Assembly: GCA_022818135.1 (NCBI GenBank)
Contig: JAFMSR010000012.1
Coordinates: 6,821,358-6,885,357, forward strand
Direction: 5' to 3'
Source: Saxidomus purpurata
Lineage: Eukaryota > Mollusca > Bivalvia > Venerida > Veneridae
Length of the DNA stretch: 64,000 bases
In this document: positions 1-10,330 of the stretch, piece after piece
Numbering within the stretch: position 1 is the first letter of the stretch
Layout: each line of letters opens with the position of its first letter
Program-made: the position numbers and the translations under genes
Notes under the pieces: generated by a model
The model's database searches: none
Told to the model about the DNA's origin: nothing
Seen by the model: the letters and a program-made list of their open reading frames with translations, nothing else

Positions 1-672
1 GCAAATTAACTCTACAGAGGCACTTGTAGATGTCTTTTTGAAATATGACAACATATTTTTATGCTTTAAACACGTTGTAATTGTTGTATTTTATGTAAAT
101 GCGTAGTTCGAAAATGGTACGAAAATGTCCGCATTTCGGCGAAGTCGATAATAACTGTAAGAAATCACATAGATCTACATGTCTCAACTACGATTTTTAA
201 ATATAGACAAATGCAATAATCTAAGGGGAAAATCAAATTCATTTCTCTGGATTATGCTGTCATTTACAAAGAACAAATATTAACTCAATATAAATTGTAA
301 CAAAAACTTTCAAACTTTACCAAAGTAGGAAAATGAATTAATATAAGTTTTCTTTGAAAGCTTATTTTCAGACTCCAGTTATATTGTTACACCTTTGTAC
401 TATGTATGGAAGTATTTTGGAACCACTCACGGGGGTAGTTAATGTAAGCTGCAAGTACTTGTTCTACAATAGGTATATACTGAATCAATTTTTAACAAAA
501 GATTGATTTATCAATTTTTAGCTTGTCTTTGAAAAACAGATGAGCCATTGTCATAACCTTCTTGACGTCAGTCGGCACTGTCGTCTTGAATCTGGTTAAG
601 CTTTCTTAAAATTCACTTTCTCGGTAACCATTAAAGCCTTGAAACTTCAGACAATTGCTTGGCATCAAACAA
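1..672. other. Intergenic, no recognisable feature
   Basis: This is AT-rich sequence without a supported gene. The first 20 bases resemble the end of repeat family R9 (compare 1660-1680 and 16020-16040), so the window may open inside a truncated repeat copy. Confidence 0.5.
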
Positions 673-912
673 TGGCATCTGTTGCCGAGTGGTTGAGGTC
701 ATTGACTGATGTTTACTTGTCCCTCACCGCTGTAGGTTCGTGCCCTACTTGGGTCGAATTCTTTTATGTCTGGGAGCTATCTAATTCTACCCAGGTGCCC
801 GCTCGTGACTGAAATAATGCCAGAATTGGCACCCAGCGTCTTCCTCCTCCATGAAAGCTGGACGTTGCAATATGACCTTAGCTGTTGAGTGCGACGTTAA
901 ATCCGAATCAAT
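673..912 (+). mobile_element. tRNA-derived SINE (S1)
   Basis: The head has a Pol III A-box-like stretch (TTGCCGAGTGGTTGAGG, 680-696) and a degenerate B box (AGGTTCGTGCCC, 734-745), as in tRNA-Leu/Ser-type heads. The body contains a GGCACCCAGCGTCTTCCTCC stretch, and the 3' end carries GCGACGTTAAATCC near 890-904. Head, body and tail in this order are typical of molluscan tRNA-derived SINEs. The variant B box suggests an old, inactive copy. The family name is not assigned, because a library comparison would be needed. Confidence 0.7.
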
Positions 913-984
913 GAATTGGCACAATACAATCAACCCTATGGGCATATCCCATAACTTTTGAATGGCATTAAAAGTTGTTCAAAC

Positions 985-1330
985 TATGAATTTTCAGTTC
1001 AGTTTTGTCAAAATCCATTTCTCAGTTACCATTCACAGCTTAATACTTCATAGGGTAGTTGAACATAGTCACTGAATGCAAAATGTAAGCACATGGGTTC
1101 CTATCTCAAAAGTAAAGTTTACACAAATGGTTAAAGGTCAAAATTTGTGGACAGTTGTGTCTCCAGTTTATAACTTTACTCGTGCAAGGGTGTCCTGATA
1201 TTTACACATGTGATGTGTACAATCTGTGTTGACCTGATATTTACACATGTATGTGTATGTGTGCAGACTGTGTTGATCAGAGACAATCGATCCTCCAGCA
1301 CTTTCAGTCCTTTGATTAATCTAGTCAGTG
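985..1330 (+). repeat. Dispersed repeat R6, copy 1
   Basis: This stretch is homologous in inverted orientation to 41150-41318 and 41940-42250. Shared landmarks include the run around CTCGTGCAAGGGTGTCCTG, the block near GGTTCCTATCTCAAAAGTAA and the poorly conserved TGTACACA-rich middle. No coding potential or terminal structure was seen. It may be an ancient DNA transposon fragment or a duplicated piece of the 39-42 kb locus. Confidence 0.6.
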
Positions 1331-1616
1331 CATTTATTGTCATAAGACTGCTTGATGCTCATATAACTGAAATTTTTAGTCATACAATTCTTTGATCTCA
1401 TACATACAATGATGTTGTAACAACCTAGGTATGTGACCCTATACAAATGTGATACCATTGGTTCATTTGAAGTAAATAAGCATGCCTTTCCATGGTGTGC
1501 CATCAATCTCATGGACCACAATGGAAATAATTTTAAGGGCGAATCACTTTTCCCTTTTTTAAGTTATCCTTGGTATTGATGTGCATATCATGGTTTATAA
1601 ACTTGTGTATACCTCA

Positions 1617-1797
1617 CAGCGGGCCTAGAAACAAAGCTTTCATGTAAATATTTTGAAATGTGAGATGCAAATTAACTGTACAGACTTTATCATAGAGAAA
1701 GAATAAGTTTATATCCTAGGTTCGTGTAAAGCAAATACTTGACTATCTGGTTTGTGCATTTACAATTTAATAAATGTTTCTCATTTCCAGTGTATCA
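1617..1797 (+). repeat. Dispersed repeat R9, copy 1
   Basis: This is about 180 bp homologous, in the same orientation, to 15978-16143. Both copies share GGGCCTAGAAACAAAGC or a near match, GCAAATTAACTGTA and GTGTAAAGCAAATACTTGAC. The 5' end (CACAGCGGGCC) resembles the start of R2 just after its first hairpin, so R9 may be a diverged R2 relative. Confidence 0.6.
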
Positions 1798-1960
1798 TTT
1801 TGCTAAGAGTTAGGTTGGGTGCGCACCATAAACCGGTTTAAGCTCCCCAGTGGTGTTTTTGCCACTGACCGTTCCAAGGCGGTGCCCCACTGTGTTCCTT
1901 TAATTGTTCGTTTTGTCCCGTGTTTTGCTTTGATGCTAGTGTGTTTTTTTATTGTATATT

Positions 1961-1966
1961 TTTTTT

Positions 1967-2000
<34 letters not shown>

Positions 2001-2125
2001 CTCCCCCCCCCCCCCCCCCCCCCCCCCCGGGTGGGTGCACTTCTGGGTGTGTGGGGTTCGTTTGGGGAGGCCGCGCTTTGGACTGGCATTCCGCCCCCCC
2101 CCCCCCGGCCCCCCCCCCCCCCCCG

Positions 2126-2159
<34 letters not shown>
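1961..2159. repeat. Poly-T then poly-C homopolymer tract
   Basis: A run of 32 T (1969-2000) is followed by 26 C (2003-2028). After a G-rich island (2029-2080) come C runs of 13, 16 and 29 bases (2094-2106, 2109-2124, 2130-2158), separated by GG and GGGGG. Reading frames through it encode only proline, phenylalanine or glycine runs and are not genes. Such tracts are prone to replication slippage and to sequencing error, so exact lengths should not be trusted. Confidence 0.85.
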
Positions 2160-2162
<3 letters not shown>

Positions 2163-2696
2163 TGTATTTTTGTTTTGAAAAGAGACAAAAACATATTCAT
2201 GAAAAAGCTTTCAATAATCTTTACGATTTGTCCGTCTTATTCATCAGAATTTATTAGATTATAGTATGTACGATCCCTGTTTTCATTCAGCGTTAATTAA
2301 AACAAAGTTAACGCAGCAATATTATCATATGTTCTACGCTATGTTCCATTAAAGTGATTCTTAGACTATACATTAGTATACAATAGTATTCCTACCTCTA
2401 TCCTCACAAAATCGTTTGCAGTCAAACTGTTTGTAAACACACCAAGGCACATTTTCACGACTACTGAAACAAACTAACGCAAATGTTCACGACTACTTAA
2501 AAGTCTCGTCTTCTAAAAGTGCATCCCGAATAATAAGTTAACGTTGGCTGTCACATAAAATGTCTGATTAAAATTGACTGCCAGTGACTGTACAGTGATA
2601 TACCCATTATCTACATTACCTGATATCGGAGGATACCGGCATACCGACTGATATCGGTTTTTATACTGGCCGAATTCACTACTTATTAAACTTTAC
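2160..2696. other. Intergenic, nothing recognised
   Basis: No gene or repeat is recognised here. A short self-complementary stretch with several GATATCGG/CCGATATC-like words lies near 2620-2660. Confidence 0.4.
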
Positions 2697-3592
2697 ACAA
2701 GAAAAACTGTGATACAAAGTATCACAGCGGGCCAACAAACAAAAATTCCATGTAAATATTTTGAAAATTGGTGATAATTGATATTGAGGCATGGCCCCAA
2801 AAGAACTCGAGGGAACCAATTCTGGTTGAACAAGCAAAACCTGACACAACACCACATCTACTGACTGACCTGTAGTATCGAAACTTTACTGTTATCAAAT
2901 AATATTTATACAGTATGTCCAGGAATGCTCTATAGACCGTTCCTGGTATGTCTCAATTTTTCATTACCATTATCCTTATTAATTTGACATGAATGAAGAT
3001 TTTTATGATTATTTGCCGTAAAATATTCTTAAAAAATTAAAAATGATTATTAAAACAGCAGAAAAAAGTTTTTAAAAAAAATTGGGTGTTGATGGGATTC
3101 GAACTCGTGGTTTCTAAAAGTACACGTACACAAAAGTGCTTGAGTTATCGGCTTTATCCATTACACCATGGAGGCAGACTTATTACGCCTGGGAAAAAAT
3201 TAGCTAAGACAATACCATATATGTCTAAAAAGGCCATAAAAGAATATTCAGTCGACTCGTTTCGTTTCTATAATGTCAAAGGTTGTGTTAGTGGAAAAAG
3301 CAATCATATATCCATTTTTCTAGTGTAGATTGCGACTGAAACGTGAAAAGCGCTTTTTTCTTTTTTACCAGCGTATATTAGATTGCGCCCTCTATGAAAC
3401 GAACGACAGCTCAATTACAAACGACAACTCTTGCTTTTCCAAAAAAATTGACTGTGTCTACAGTTTTCATCTCAGAAGTACCTCAATTTTATAATGAAGA
3501 GAGACGCATATGTTCGATCTAGTGCTTAAGTCTCCATGCATCTTTTACTCACCACGTATTAAATATAGCGGGCCGCTGCTGCGGCCCGCAAT
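2697..3592 (+). mobile_element. Hairpin-ended element R2, copy 1 (full length)
   Basis: The element is about 0.9 kb. It starts ACAAG and then forms a perfect hairpin with stems CTGTGATAC and GTATCACAG around AAA (2707-2727). It ends in a GC-only hairpin, GCGGGCCGC / GCGGCCCGC around TGCT (3568-3589). An inverted full copy lies at 14183-15066 and partial copies at 10188-10330 and 15465-15873. The interior carries a tRNA-like segment on the minus strand. No transposase was seen, so it is non-autonomous. Hairpins at both ends and little or no target duplication resemble Helitron/Helentron-type elements, but that class is an inference. Confidence 0.75.
3085..3182 (-). other. tRNA-like segment inside R2 copy 1
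   Basis: Read on the minus strand, it has an A-box-like CCATGGTGTAATGGATAAAG and a good B box GAGTTCGAATCCC (complement near 3095-3107). The middle, where the anticodon arm should be, is expanded and does not fold as a tRNA. It is part of the repeat, because the same segment occurs at 14600-14696, and is not an active tRNA gene. Confidence 0.6.
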
Positions 3593-4232
3593 AAGCCAGG
3601 AATCAACATATATTCTGCGTTCCTACATAAGCATATAAAATAATTTGACGATTATATGGATATCGACCTTTTGACATATTTTACACAATGAACAGAGGTT
3701 TTACCCATTCTTTATCGTACTTCCTAGGCGATTTTCATTCATTTCATAGCATTTTTTCAAAGAACTATACTACTCCACAGTAGTATAAAAAGGATTGTGC
3801 CCCCCCCCCCACCGAAATTTTGCACACCCGAAATTTTGCACATTTACGATGTGTAGGAAGTAACTGCTACAGAAACTGGTTTCTATTACCGCAAGAGTGA
3901 TACCCCTGAATGGAGACACGCATATTGTTTCAAAAAGTGTTTCCACCAATCGCGATAAAAGAAGAAACATGAATGTCAATAACCTCTGAAAAACTAATTT
4001 TTTAATATATATTTAAAACGATACATTTGAAGAGAGTATAGTTTATGCACGCTGAGAGACAGCAGCAGACTTTTCAGGTTATAACGACCGGTTCGGAGAC
4101 CATATCATCGCTTTTGCGTCCGCCATTCAATTAGCACTTAATGTCCGGTGTGTTACATGCATGAGTCGGTTTTCTATAGGATGTGTAGCAGAGCAAAGGT
4201 CACATAATATATCTCTACAGGGGTATAGTAGG

Positions 4233-4416
4233 AATTCACTATTATATATATCAACACTATAAGCCACACGAAGTGACAAGATGAGTCATTCAGGAGGTAT
4301 GATGAGGTATGATGAGGTATTGAGGAGGTAATGAGGAGGTAATGAGGAGGTACGAGGAGGTTATGAGGAGGGTCACTTCTTGTGGCTTATAGTGTTGATA
4401 TATATGATAGTGATTT
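4233..4416. repeat. Fold-back with purine-rich minisatellite loop
   Basis: Arms of about 45 bp (4233-4277 and 4372-4416) are inverted copies of each other with only a few mismatches; both contain ATCAACACTATAAGCCACA or a one-base variant. The 94-bp loop is a G/A-rich array of degenerate GAGGTATGATGAG and GAGGAGGTAAT units. The layout is that of a small MITE or fold-back element with a loop able to form unusual DNA structure. Confidence 0.75.
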
Positions 4417-5185
4417 GGTACAGACGGCGAGGTCAGTTGCTAATAAAGCGAGACCGTTATCTCACTATGGAGAGTAACGACAAGAACATCATATTTCATT
4501 GTAGGAAATGTGGTTACGTTTTTTTTGCTTTGGAGAAACCTATTACACCACTTCAGAGTATGGCATACATGCGATACATGCGAGTATTATTCAAATATCT
4601 GTGTATGCTGCGACTGCGTGTTTGAAAAATTTCTCAAGCATGTGAAAATGAAAGCCTCGGAGGTAGTGAGGAGAAACAGACCAATGCAAACGGATTCTAA
4701 CCTTTTAGGGATATCTAAGGGAGGTAAAAGTCGTTTGGTTCGGTCTCCTGAATGTTTGTGGCTATAATGTGTCAAAATGTTTTATTCGATTTCTATCCAT
4801 ATGGCACTGGTTTCTGCAAATGAGACATGTATGTTGATATTTCGGATTATTCATTTCAAATTTGGGGTATGCCGTCGAAATCATACAAGTAATACTGGAC
4901 TTTAATGAGCACCCCAATGACCAATAAATGGAACCTACCCATTGTAAAATTCCAAATGAAACACTTATAAAAAGATAGGACGGTTTATTCAAGCGTATAA
5001 TGCAATGAAAATAAAACAAACTTTTGCGTATATTTCTCAACATACATGTAGATTAATCAAATATTTTAAAAAAAAGTTGATAACTAATATATTTCGAAAG
5101 GACATCAACTGCATACTTATAAAAACCACAAACAGGTATTAAATAACAAGCGAGATTGTCATGGTGACACGATTAAATTACATAT
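4417..5185. other. Intergenic, nothing recognised
   Basis: The small open frames here (for example 4380-4625 and 4762-5043) have no recognisable motif and are within chance length for this base composition. Confidence 0.4.
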
Positions 5186-5460
5186 ATAAATTATAATCAA
5201 AATATTTGGTATTTGAAAATACTGACATATTTGGTCGGTGACCACTAAAACTGCCACAAAAATGGGGGTGGTGTCATTGAGCTCCAAATTACTGGCATAA
5301 AGTATTGGATCACATGTATAAATTTTGTTATTTTTATGTGGGACTAGGATGATTCTACAAAATAAAGTTCATTTCAGCAGTCGGTAAGATTTTGGGCAGT
5401 CGCACCGGAAGAAATCCTTATAATGTAAGTCTATGGAAATGTATTTAGGAGTCTCATACC
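5186..5460 (+). mobile_element. MITE R1, copy 1 (5'-truncated)
   Basis: The sequence is nearly identical to the right 60 percent of the full R1 copy at 7111-7563, including TTTGGTCGGTGACCACTAAA and the terminal GTCTCATACC. The left terminal repeat is missing, so the copy is truncated. Confidence 0.8.
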
Positions 5461-7110
5461 TAAATATAGCACAGATAACGATATTTCTGTGTGTCCCCGA
5501 GTTCATATTAGACATTGTTTTGTATTCAAAATAGCTAATTTGGTAACAGTTACATTTAATAGAGGTCTGGAAGGAAACAAAACAGCTTTTCTGATATTTT
5601 TTATAAAAATAAAGGTTAAAAATGTACCCCTCAGTCAGATTTAGGGGATTATAACTGTTTGATTTTGTTGTGCACACATAAATACGGAGTGTAGAGATGT
5701 CAGCGCAAATCTGAATTTATTACTAGATTATTTTTTAGTCTAGAATGCAGGTATAGTTACAAAGTTTCAATATACGGGACCAGCAGTGGAGAAAATGCTG
5801 AAAAGAAATGTGCAAGGGCAGATAACATGTTGTCAATAGAAGTGTGAAATGTGGTATATAATTCACAAATGATAATTTACAAAGTATGTTCCCGAGCTGT
5901 TTATGCTCGGATTTTAGTACGTACTGTGATTTTATTGATGAAATTGTGTTATTTAGACCTGTAACTGAATCTCAAAATAACTAGATGGGTAAATATCACC
6001 TATATAGCTACTGTTTTAGTAAATGATTTTCGTCACCTTATGATTCTAGAGCTGAAAACATACCAAACAAGTATACTGTTGTAATTAAAATGTGTTATAT
6101 AGATCTAGTGGCCATGAAATTGCGTGAAAACAGTGCTAGCATTGTAATTTAACAAAAATCGACGTAATTCTTATCACAAAATGCGACAAAATATCCCGGA
6201 ACGCATTGGGAAGGGCAATATAGATTTTGAATTACCTCCCTTTAATTACAAAAATGCCTTAAAAACCAATTTTTGAGAAAATCTGCTCAGTTTTTGTAGC
6301 TAATTTGTTGTTTTTCATTAAAAACGAATTTTGTTAAATATGCATCATTTCTTGTCGCATTTGCAATTTCAGTCTCAGAAATACGAAAATTACTCTAAAA
6401 TGGTATGAAAAAAATACGCTTTTTTGGCTTCAGAGGGATGCATCGCGTCAGTTATCGTCTATTTCAATTGAAATTTCATGCATAGCCGTGACAATTCATA
6501 TTTTAATGAAAAAGTGGCACTTGAGAAGCATTCGGTCCTTTACAATTCATGGTACATGTGTTAGTCTTAATTTTGGGCACCCTGAACGTCCATCTAGATG
6601 TTTATTTTTTGTTTTTTTACTGAACAAGCGTGTTTGTACGGTGTGCGTATGTACAGCCTTAACTCTATTGTACTTTTTGATGTAATTTTTGATACTATCC
6701 TGCTTTTTAGAACACTATTTTGTGATAAATAAGGCAAAAATTCTTCAAAATTTCATATTTTTGGAAGGGGTGGGGTAACATAACATGCCATTGCAAGAAG
6801 AGTATATGATGTATCAACCAAATAAACACATATATTTTTAATAGACACTCTGCTCCCTGTCCACTCACATTTTCGACTCTGAAAAGAAAAGACTACAGAT
6901 ATGACAACTGATATTGAAGCAATTTGACAAATTATTTCAAAGCTCAGCAGCCTCACACGAAATCGTCTCGATCTGGTCATCAATATGGAGGTATATTCTG
7001 CGTCGTGATGCTATGCAGATTAAATCAAAGCAATACTTTGGTTCAGCAATGATTATTTTATTATTTGAAAGAGTTCTAAGTGCGTACAAAAGCAATTGTT
7101 TCAGTCTTTA
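5461..7110. other. Intergenic, nothing recognised
   Basis: This is 1.65 kb of AT-rich DNA with only short chance reading frames. I found no terminal repeats, SINE boxes or protein motifs in it. Confidence 0.4.
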
Positions 7111-7563
7111 GGTATGAGACGCCGGTGAAAACCGGAAGCAGGTTATTTTGTCTAGGGAACATGCAGACCTACACTATGTGTTTGATTGCTGATTGGCTGA
7201 AACTAAGTGGATGCATACAAGAAAAACTAGTTTGAAATAATCGCTGCATGATAGATCACAAATGAAATATGAAGAGAAAAATCTGGATATAAATTATAAT
7301 AAAAATATTTGGTATTTGAAAATACTGACATATTTGGTCGGTGACCACTAAAACTGCCACAAAAATGGGGGTGGTGTCATTGAGCTCCAAATTACTGGCA
7401 TAAAGTATTGGATCACATGTATAAATTTTGTTATTTTTATGTGGGACTAGGATGATTCTACAAAATAAAGTTCATTTCAGCAGTCGGTGAGATTTTGGGC
7501 AGTCGCACCGGAAGAAATCCTTATAATGTAAGTCTATGGAAATGTATTTAGGCGTCTCATACC
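7111..7563 (+). mobile_element. MITE R1, copy 2 (full length)
   Basis: This 453-bp element has perfect 13-bp terminal inverted repeats, GGTATGAGACGCC at the left and GGCGTCTCATACC at the right. It encodes nothing. It serves as an uninterrupted version of the copy at 13853-15194, which carries an R2 insertion. No clear target duplication is visible, so the transposase superfamily is not assigned. Confidence 0.85.
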
Positions 7564-7565
7564 AG

Positions 7566-7930
7566 AAGGCGAACTCGCTTTCTGACATGTTAGACCGATT
7601 GCTCTCCCGACTGAGATAACCGACTGCTTTCCTATTTTCTTCCCGAATGAGATTAAATATGTACCATGACATGTGAATCAGGAAAACAAACTTCATCCTT
7701 GTTTATCTTATCAAATATGTTTCTCGAGATGTTGAACGTTATTTACTGGTCGAGAAAATATAATAACTCTACACTTATAATTAACATTCAATTTAGTTTG
7801 GCGGTAACTTATCTTGATAAATAAAACCAGTAAGAAAGACTGATAACGCAAGAGTATTTTAGTGACCTTTCTCATTTGGTATTATCCAATTAAAAGGTGC
7901 CTTACAGAGTTAATATCTCAATTCGAAAAA
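7566..7930 (-). mobile_element. tRNA-headed dispersed repeat R4, copy 1
   Basis: On the minus strand there is an A-box-like TCTCAGTCGGGAGAGCAATC (complement near 7590-7615) with a weak downstream B-box region. On the plus strand the repeat continues through GTCGAGAAAATATAATAACTC and TTTGGCGGTAA to about 7930. It is homologous in the same orientation to 26690-27090. It is probably an old SINE or a SINE-tailed repeat. Confidence 0.55.
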
Positions 7931-8179
7931 TGATATACATTCTATTTGTCATTTCACTAGCGGTTGAAAAGTTACCAACTTCCGGTTATTGTTGACCATG
8001 TAATTTTTCTGGTGTAGCTTGACTGTGATAAAGATAAAGATGACATTTTAGACAGCAAACTGCTTGAATTGTGTTGTGAAAGTCACAGGTAAAAGCTATG
8101 TATTTATTAATGAATAAAGAAGGGAAACAATGACAGAATCAGTGTAAATAAAGAAACTAAAACATCGTTTACAACAGAT

Positions 8180-8185
8180 GTTTTC
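8180..8185. other. Target-site duplication of R5, left
   Basis: GTTTTC lies here and again at 9451-9456, immediately outside the inverted termini of R5. Confidence 0.65.
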
Positions 8186-9450
8186 TATGGAACGCCAAAT
8201 CTACATATACTCAAATATTTGAAGAGGTCTTTAAATATTTGGAGAGCTCTTCAAATAATTTTAGAGGTCTCAATTTCAATTTGTGATATCTCCAAATAAT
8301 TATAGCGCGCAATAATTGTAAAAGAGAGGTCTTTAAATATTTGGAGAGCTCTCTCAGTCAATTGAAGATATCAACAATTAAGGTGTAATTCAGCTGTTTT
8401 TAAGAGCTCTGCAATAGGATTGAAGAGGTCTCTAATTGAGTTGAAGACATCTCTTATTGTTTAATAGCTCGCTACAAATTAATTTATAGAGGTCTTGAAT
8501 TCAATTAGAGACCTCTCTAAATCAATATGAGCGTGGTGAAATTCAATTTTAGATATCTTGAATTCGATTTTAACACATGCCAAATCTACATATACTAAAG
8601 TATTTGAAGAGGTCTTTAAATATTTGGAGAGCTCTGTAAAATATTTGGAGAGGTCTACAAATCAATTAAAGATATCAAAAATTCGCTTGTAGCGCGGTTC
8701 AAATCCATTGGTTTAGAGACATCTATAATTCAATTGAATTAGAGACCTCTATAATTGATTTACAGCACGCTTCAATATTGTTAGTCACAATCCATTAACA
8801 ACCTTGAAATAGAGAGCTCTCAAATAAAACAATTGAAGCGCGGTACATTTCAATTATAGACCTCTCAAAAACAATTTTTGATATCATTAATGTATTTTTT
8901 GCGTGCTGTTAAACAATAATAGAGGTCTCCAATTCAAATTGAGACCTCTTCAATTGAATTATAGATGTCTCAAAATCAAAGAATTTCATCGCGCTACAAA
9001 CGAATTTTTGATATCTTTAATTGATTTATAGACCTCTCCAAATATTTTACAGAGCTCTCCAAATATTTAAAGACCTCTTCAAATAATTGAGTATATGTAG
9101 ATTTGGCATGAATTCAAGATATCTAAAATTGAATTTCACCGCGCTCAAATTGATTTAGAAAGGTGTCTATTTGAATTCCAGACCTGTCTTATTTAATTTG
9201 TAGCGAGCTTTAAAACAATTAGAGAGGTCTTCAAATCAATTAGAGACCTCTTCACTTCAATTACAGAGCTCTTAAAAACAGCTGAAATACACTTAAATTT
9301 TTGATATCACTTATTAAATTGTAGAAGTCTTCAATTCATTTATTGTGCGCTTTAAATCAAAATTTGATATCATTAATTGAATTAGAGAGTTCTCCAAATA
9401 TTTAAAGACCTCTTCAAATATTTGAGTATATGTAGATTTGGCGTTCCATA
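8186..9450. mobile_element. Fold-back element R5 with phased octamers
   Basis: This 1265-bp element starts TATGGAACGCCAAATC and ends with its complement; close terminal similarity runs for about 60 bp and looser homology for about 390 bp. Inside lies a second palindrome (about 8577-9107) whose ends read ATGCCAAATCTACATATAC and the complement. Throughout, octamers of the form AGANNTCT (AGAGCTCT, AGAGGTCT/AGACCTCT, AGATATCT, AGACATCT), with TGATATCA and AGCGCGCT-like variants, recur every 20-21 bp, separated by 12-13 bp of AT-rich spacer. No ORF is present. A 6-bp duplication (GTTTTC) flanks it. It looks like a non-autonomous DNA transposon with very long terminal repeats; the superfamily is unknown. 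Confidence 0.85.
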
Positions 9451-9456
9451 GTTTTC

Positions 9457-9822
9457 GGTGCAGCCGTATTAAGCTAAATTTAACATTTCAAGATACAGTG
9501 AAAATTTAAGCATATAATTTTATTCCATTCGTTTAATCTTACTTGAACATTTTTCATTCGTTTATTTTCCTAAAAGCATATTGGTAGAAATACAGTTTAC
9601 GATTGAAAATTGAAAAAAAATAGGCAAGTCAGTTATTGTTCTCGGAAGAGCCATGCATGTTCATAGTCCTGTACCTCACTCGCTCGGTTCACAAATTATC
9701 TCCCATGTCTATTATATGCCATACAGACCTCTTCCTCGGACAATAACCTAACCTATGATGCGTTATGAATTGAGCTGAAATGTTGAATCAACCATTAATT
9801 TTATCAGTCACTGTACTGTGCA
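9457..9822. other. Intergenic, nothing recognised
   Basis: AT-rich sequence between R5 and the mariner-type MITE, without a supported feature. Confidence 0.4.
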
Positions 9823-9824
9823 TA

Positions 9825-10054
9825 CACTCAGTTCCAAAAGAAAGTGTGCACTTTGTTTTCTGTGATTTTTCATCGACTACTTTTCTGAAAGCCTATATAT
9901 TTGGTACCAAAATTGAGATCTGTTTACGTACAATATGGCGAACATTTTAGATTTTGAGTTGCGCTCGTTTTAAGTGGTTGTTTTTAAACGAGAAAGGACG
10001 GGGTGTTAAAATATTTAAAATTAAGAAGTGCACACTTTCTTTTGGTACTGAGTG
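9825..10054. mobile_element. Mariner-type MITE
   Basis: This 230-bp element has nearly perfect inverted ends of about 29 bp that begin CACTCAGT and include CCAAAAGAAAGTGTGCACTT. They differ at one central base (T or A before CCAAAAG). TA dinucleotides flank it at 9823-9824 and 10055-10056. TA flanks and CACT-type ends are the pattern of Tc1/mariner-mobilised MITEs. No coding sequence is present. Confidence 0.85.
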
Positions 10055-10187
10055 TATGTTATGATGATAGAAAGATTGAGAATTGATGTAGCAGGGTTGA
10101 GTTTTAGAGGTGTTTTTACTAAAAATTTAATTTAGTTCTCTAACACCTACAGCGTAAGCGTGCATAAAAAAAGAGAAATACAAGAAA

Positions 10188-10330
10188 AACTGTGGTACTA
10201 CATATCACAGCGGGCCAACAACAATAAAATTAAAACTGGCATGTAAATATTTTGGAAATTGGTGATGGTTGATGTTGAGGCATGGCCCCAAAGGAATTCA
10301 AGGAGACCCATTCTAACTTGCGTTGTTTGA
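10188..10330 (+). mobile_element. Element R2, 5' fragment
   Basis: The fragment starts ACAAGAAAAACTGTGGTAC and contains ATATCACAGCGGGCCAACAA and GGCATGGCCCCAAAGGAATT, matching the first 130 bp of R2. The hairpin loop is altered. The rest of the element is absent. Confidence 0.75.

Noticed and set aside
1819..2264. Overlapping proline- and phenylalanine-rich frames
   Set aside because: They are translations of the poly-T/poly-C tract.
3086..3328. 80-codon frame, repeated at 14436-14732
   Set aside because: It lies antisense to the tRNA-like block of R2 and is shared only because R2 is repeated.
5369..5677. Minus-strand frame sharing its end with 7472-7696
   Set aside because: The shared part is antisense R1 MITE sequence.
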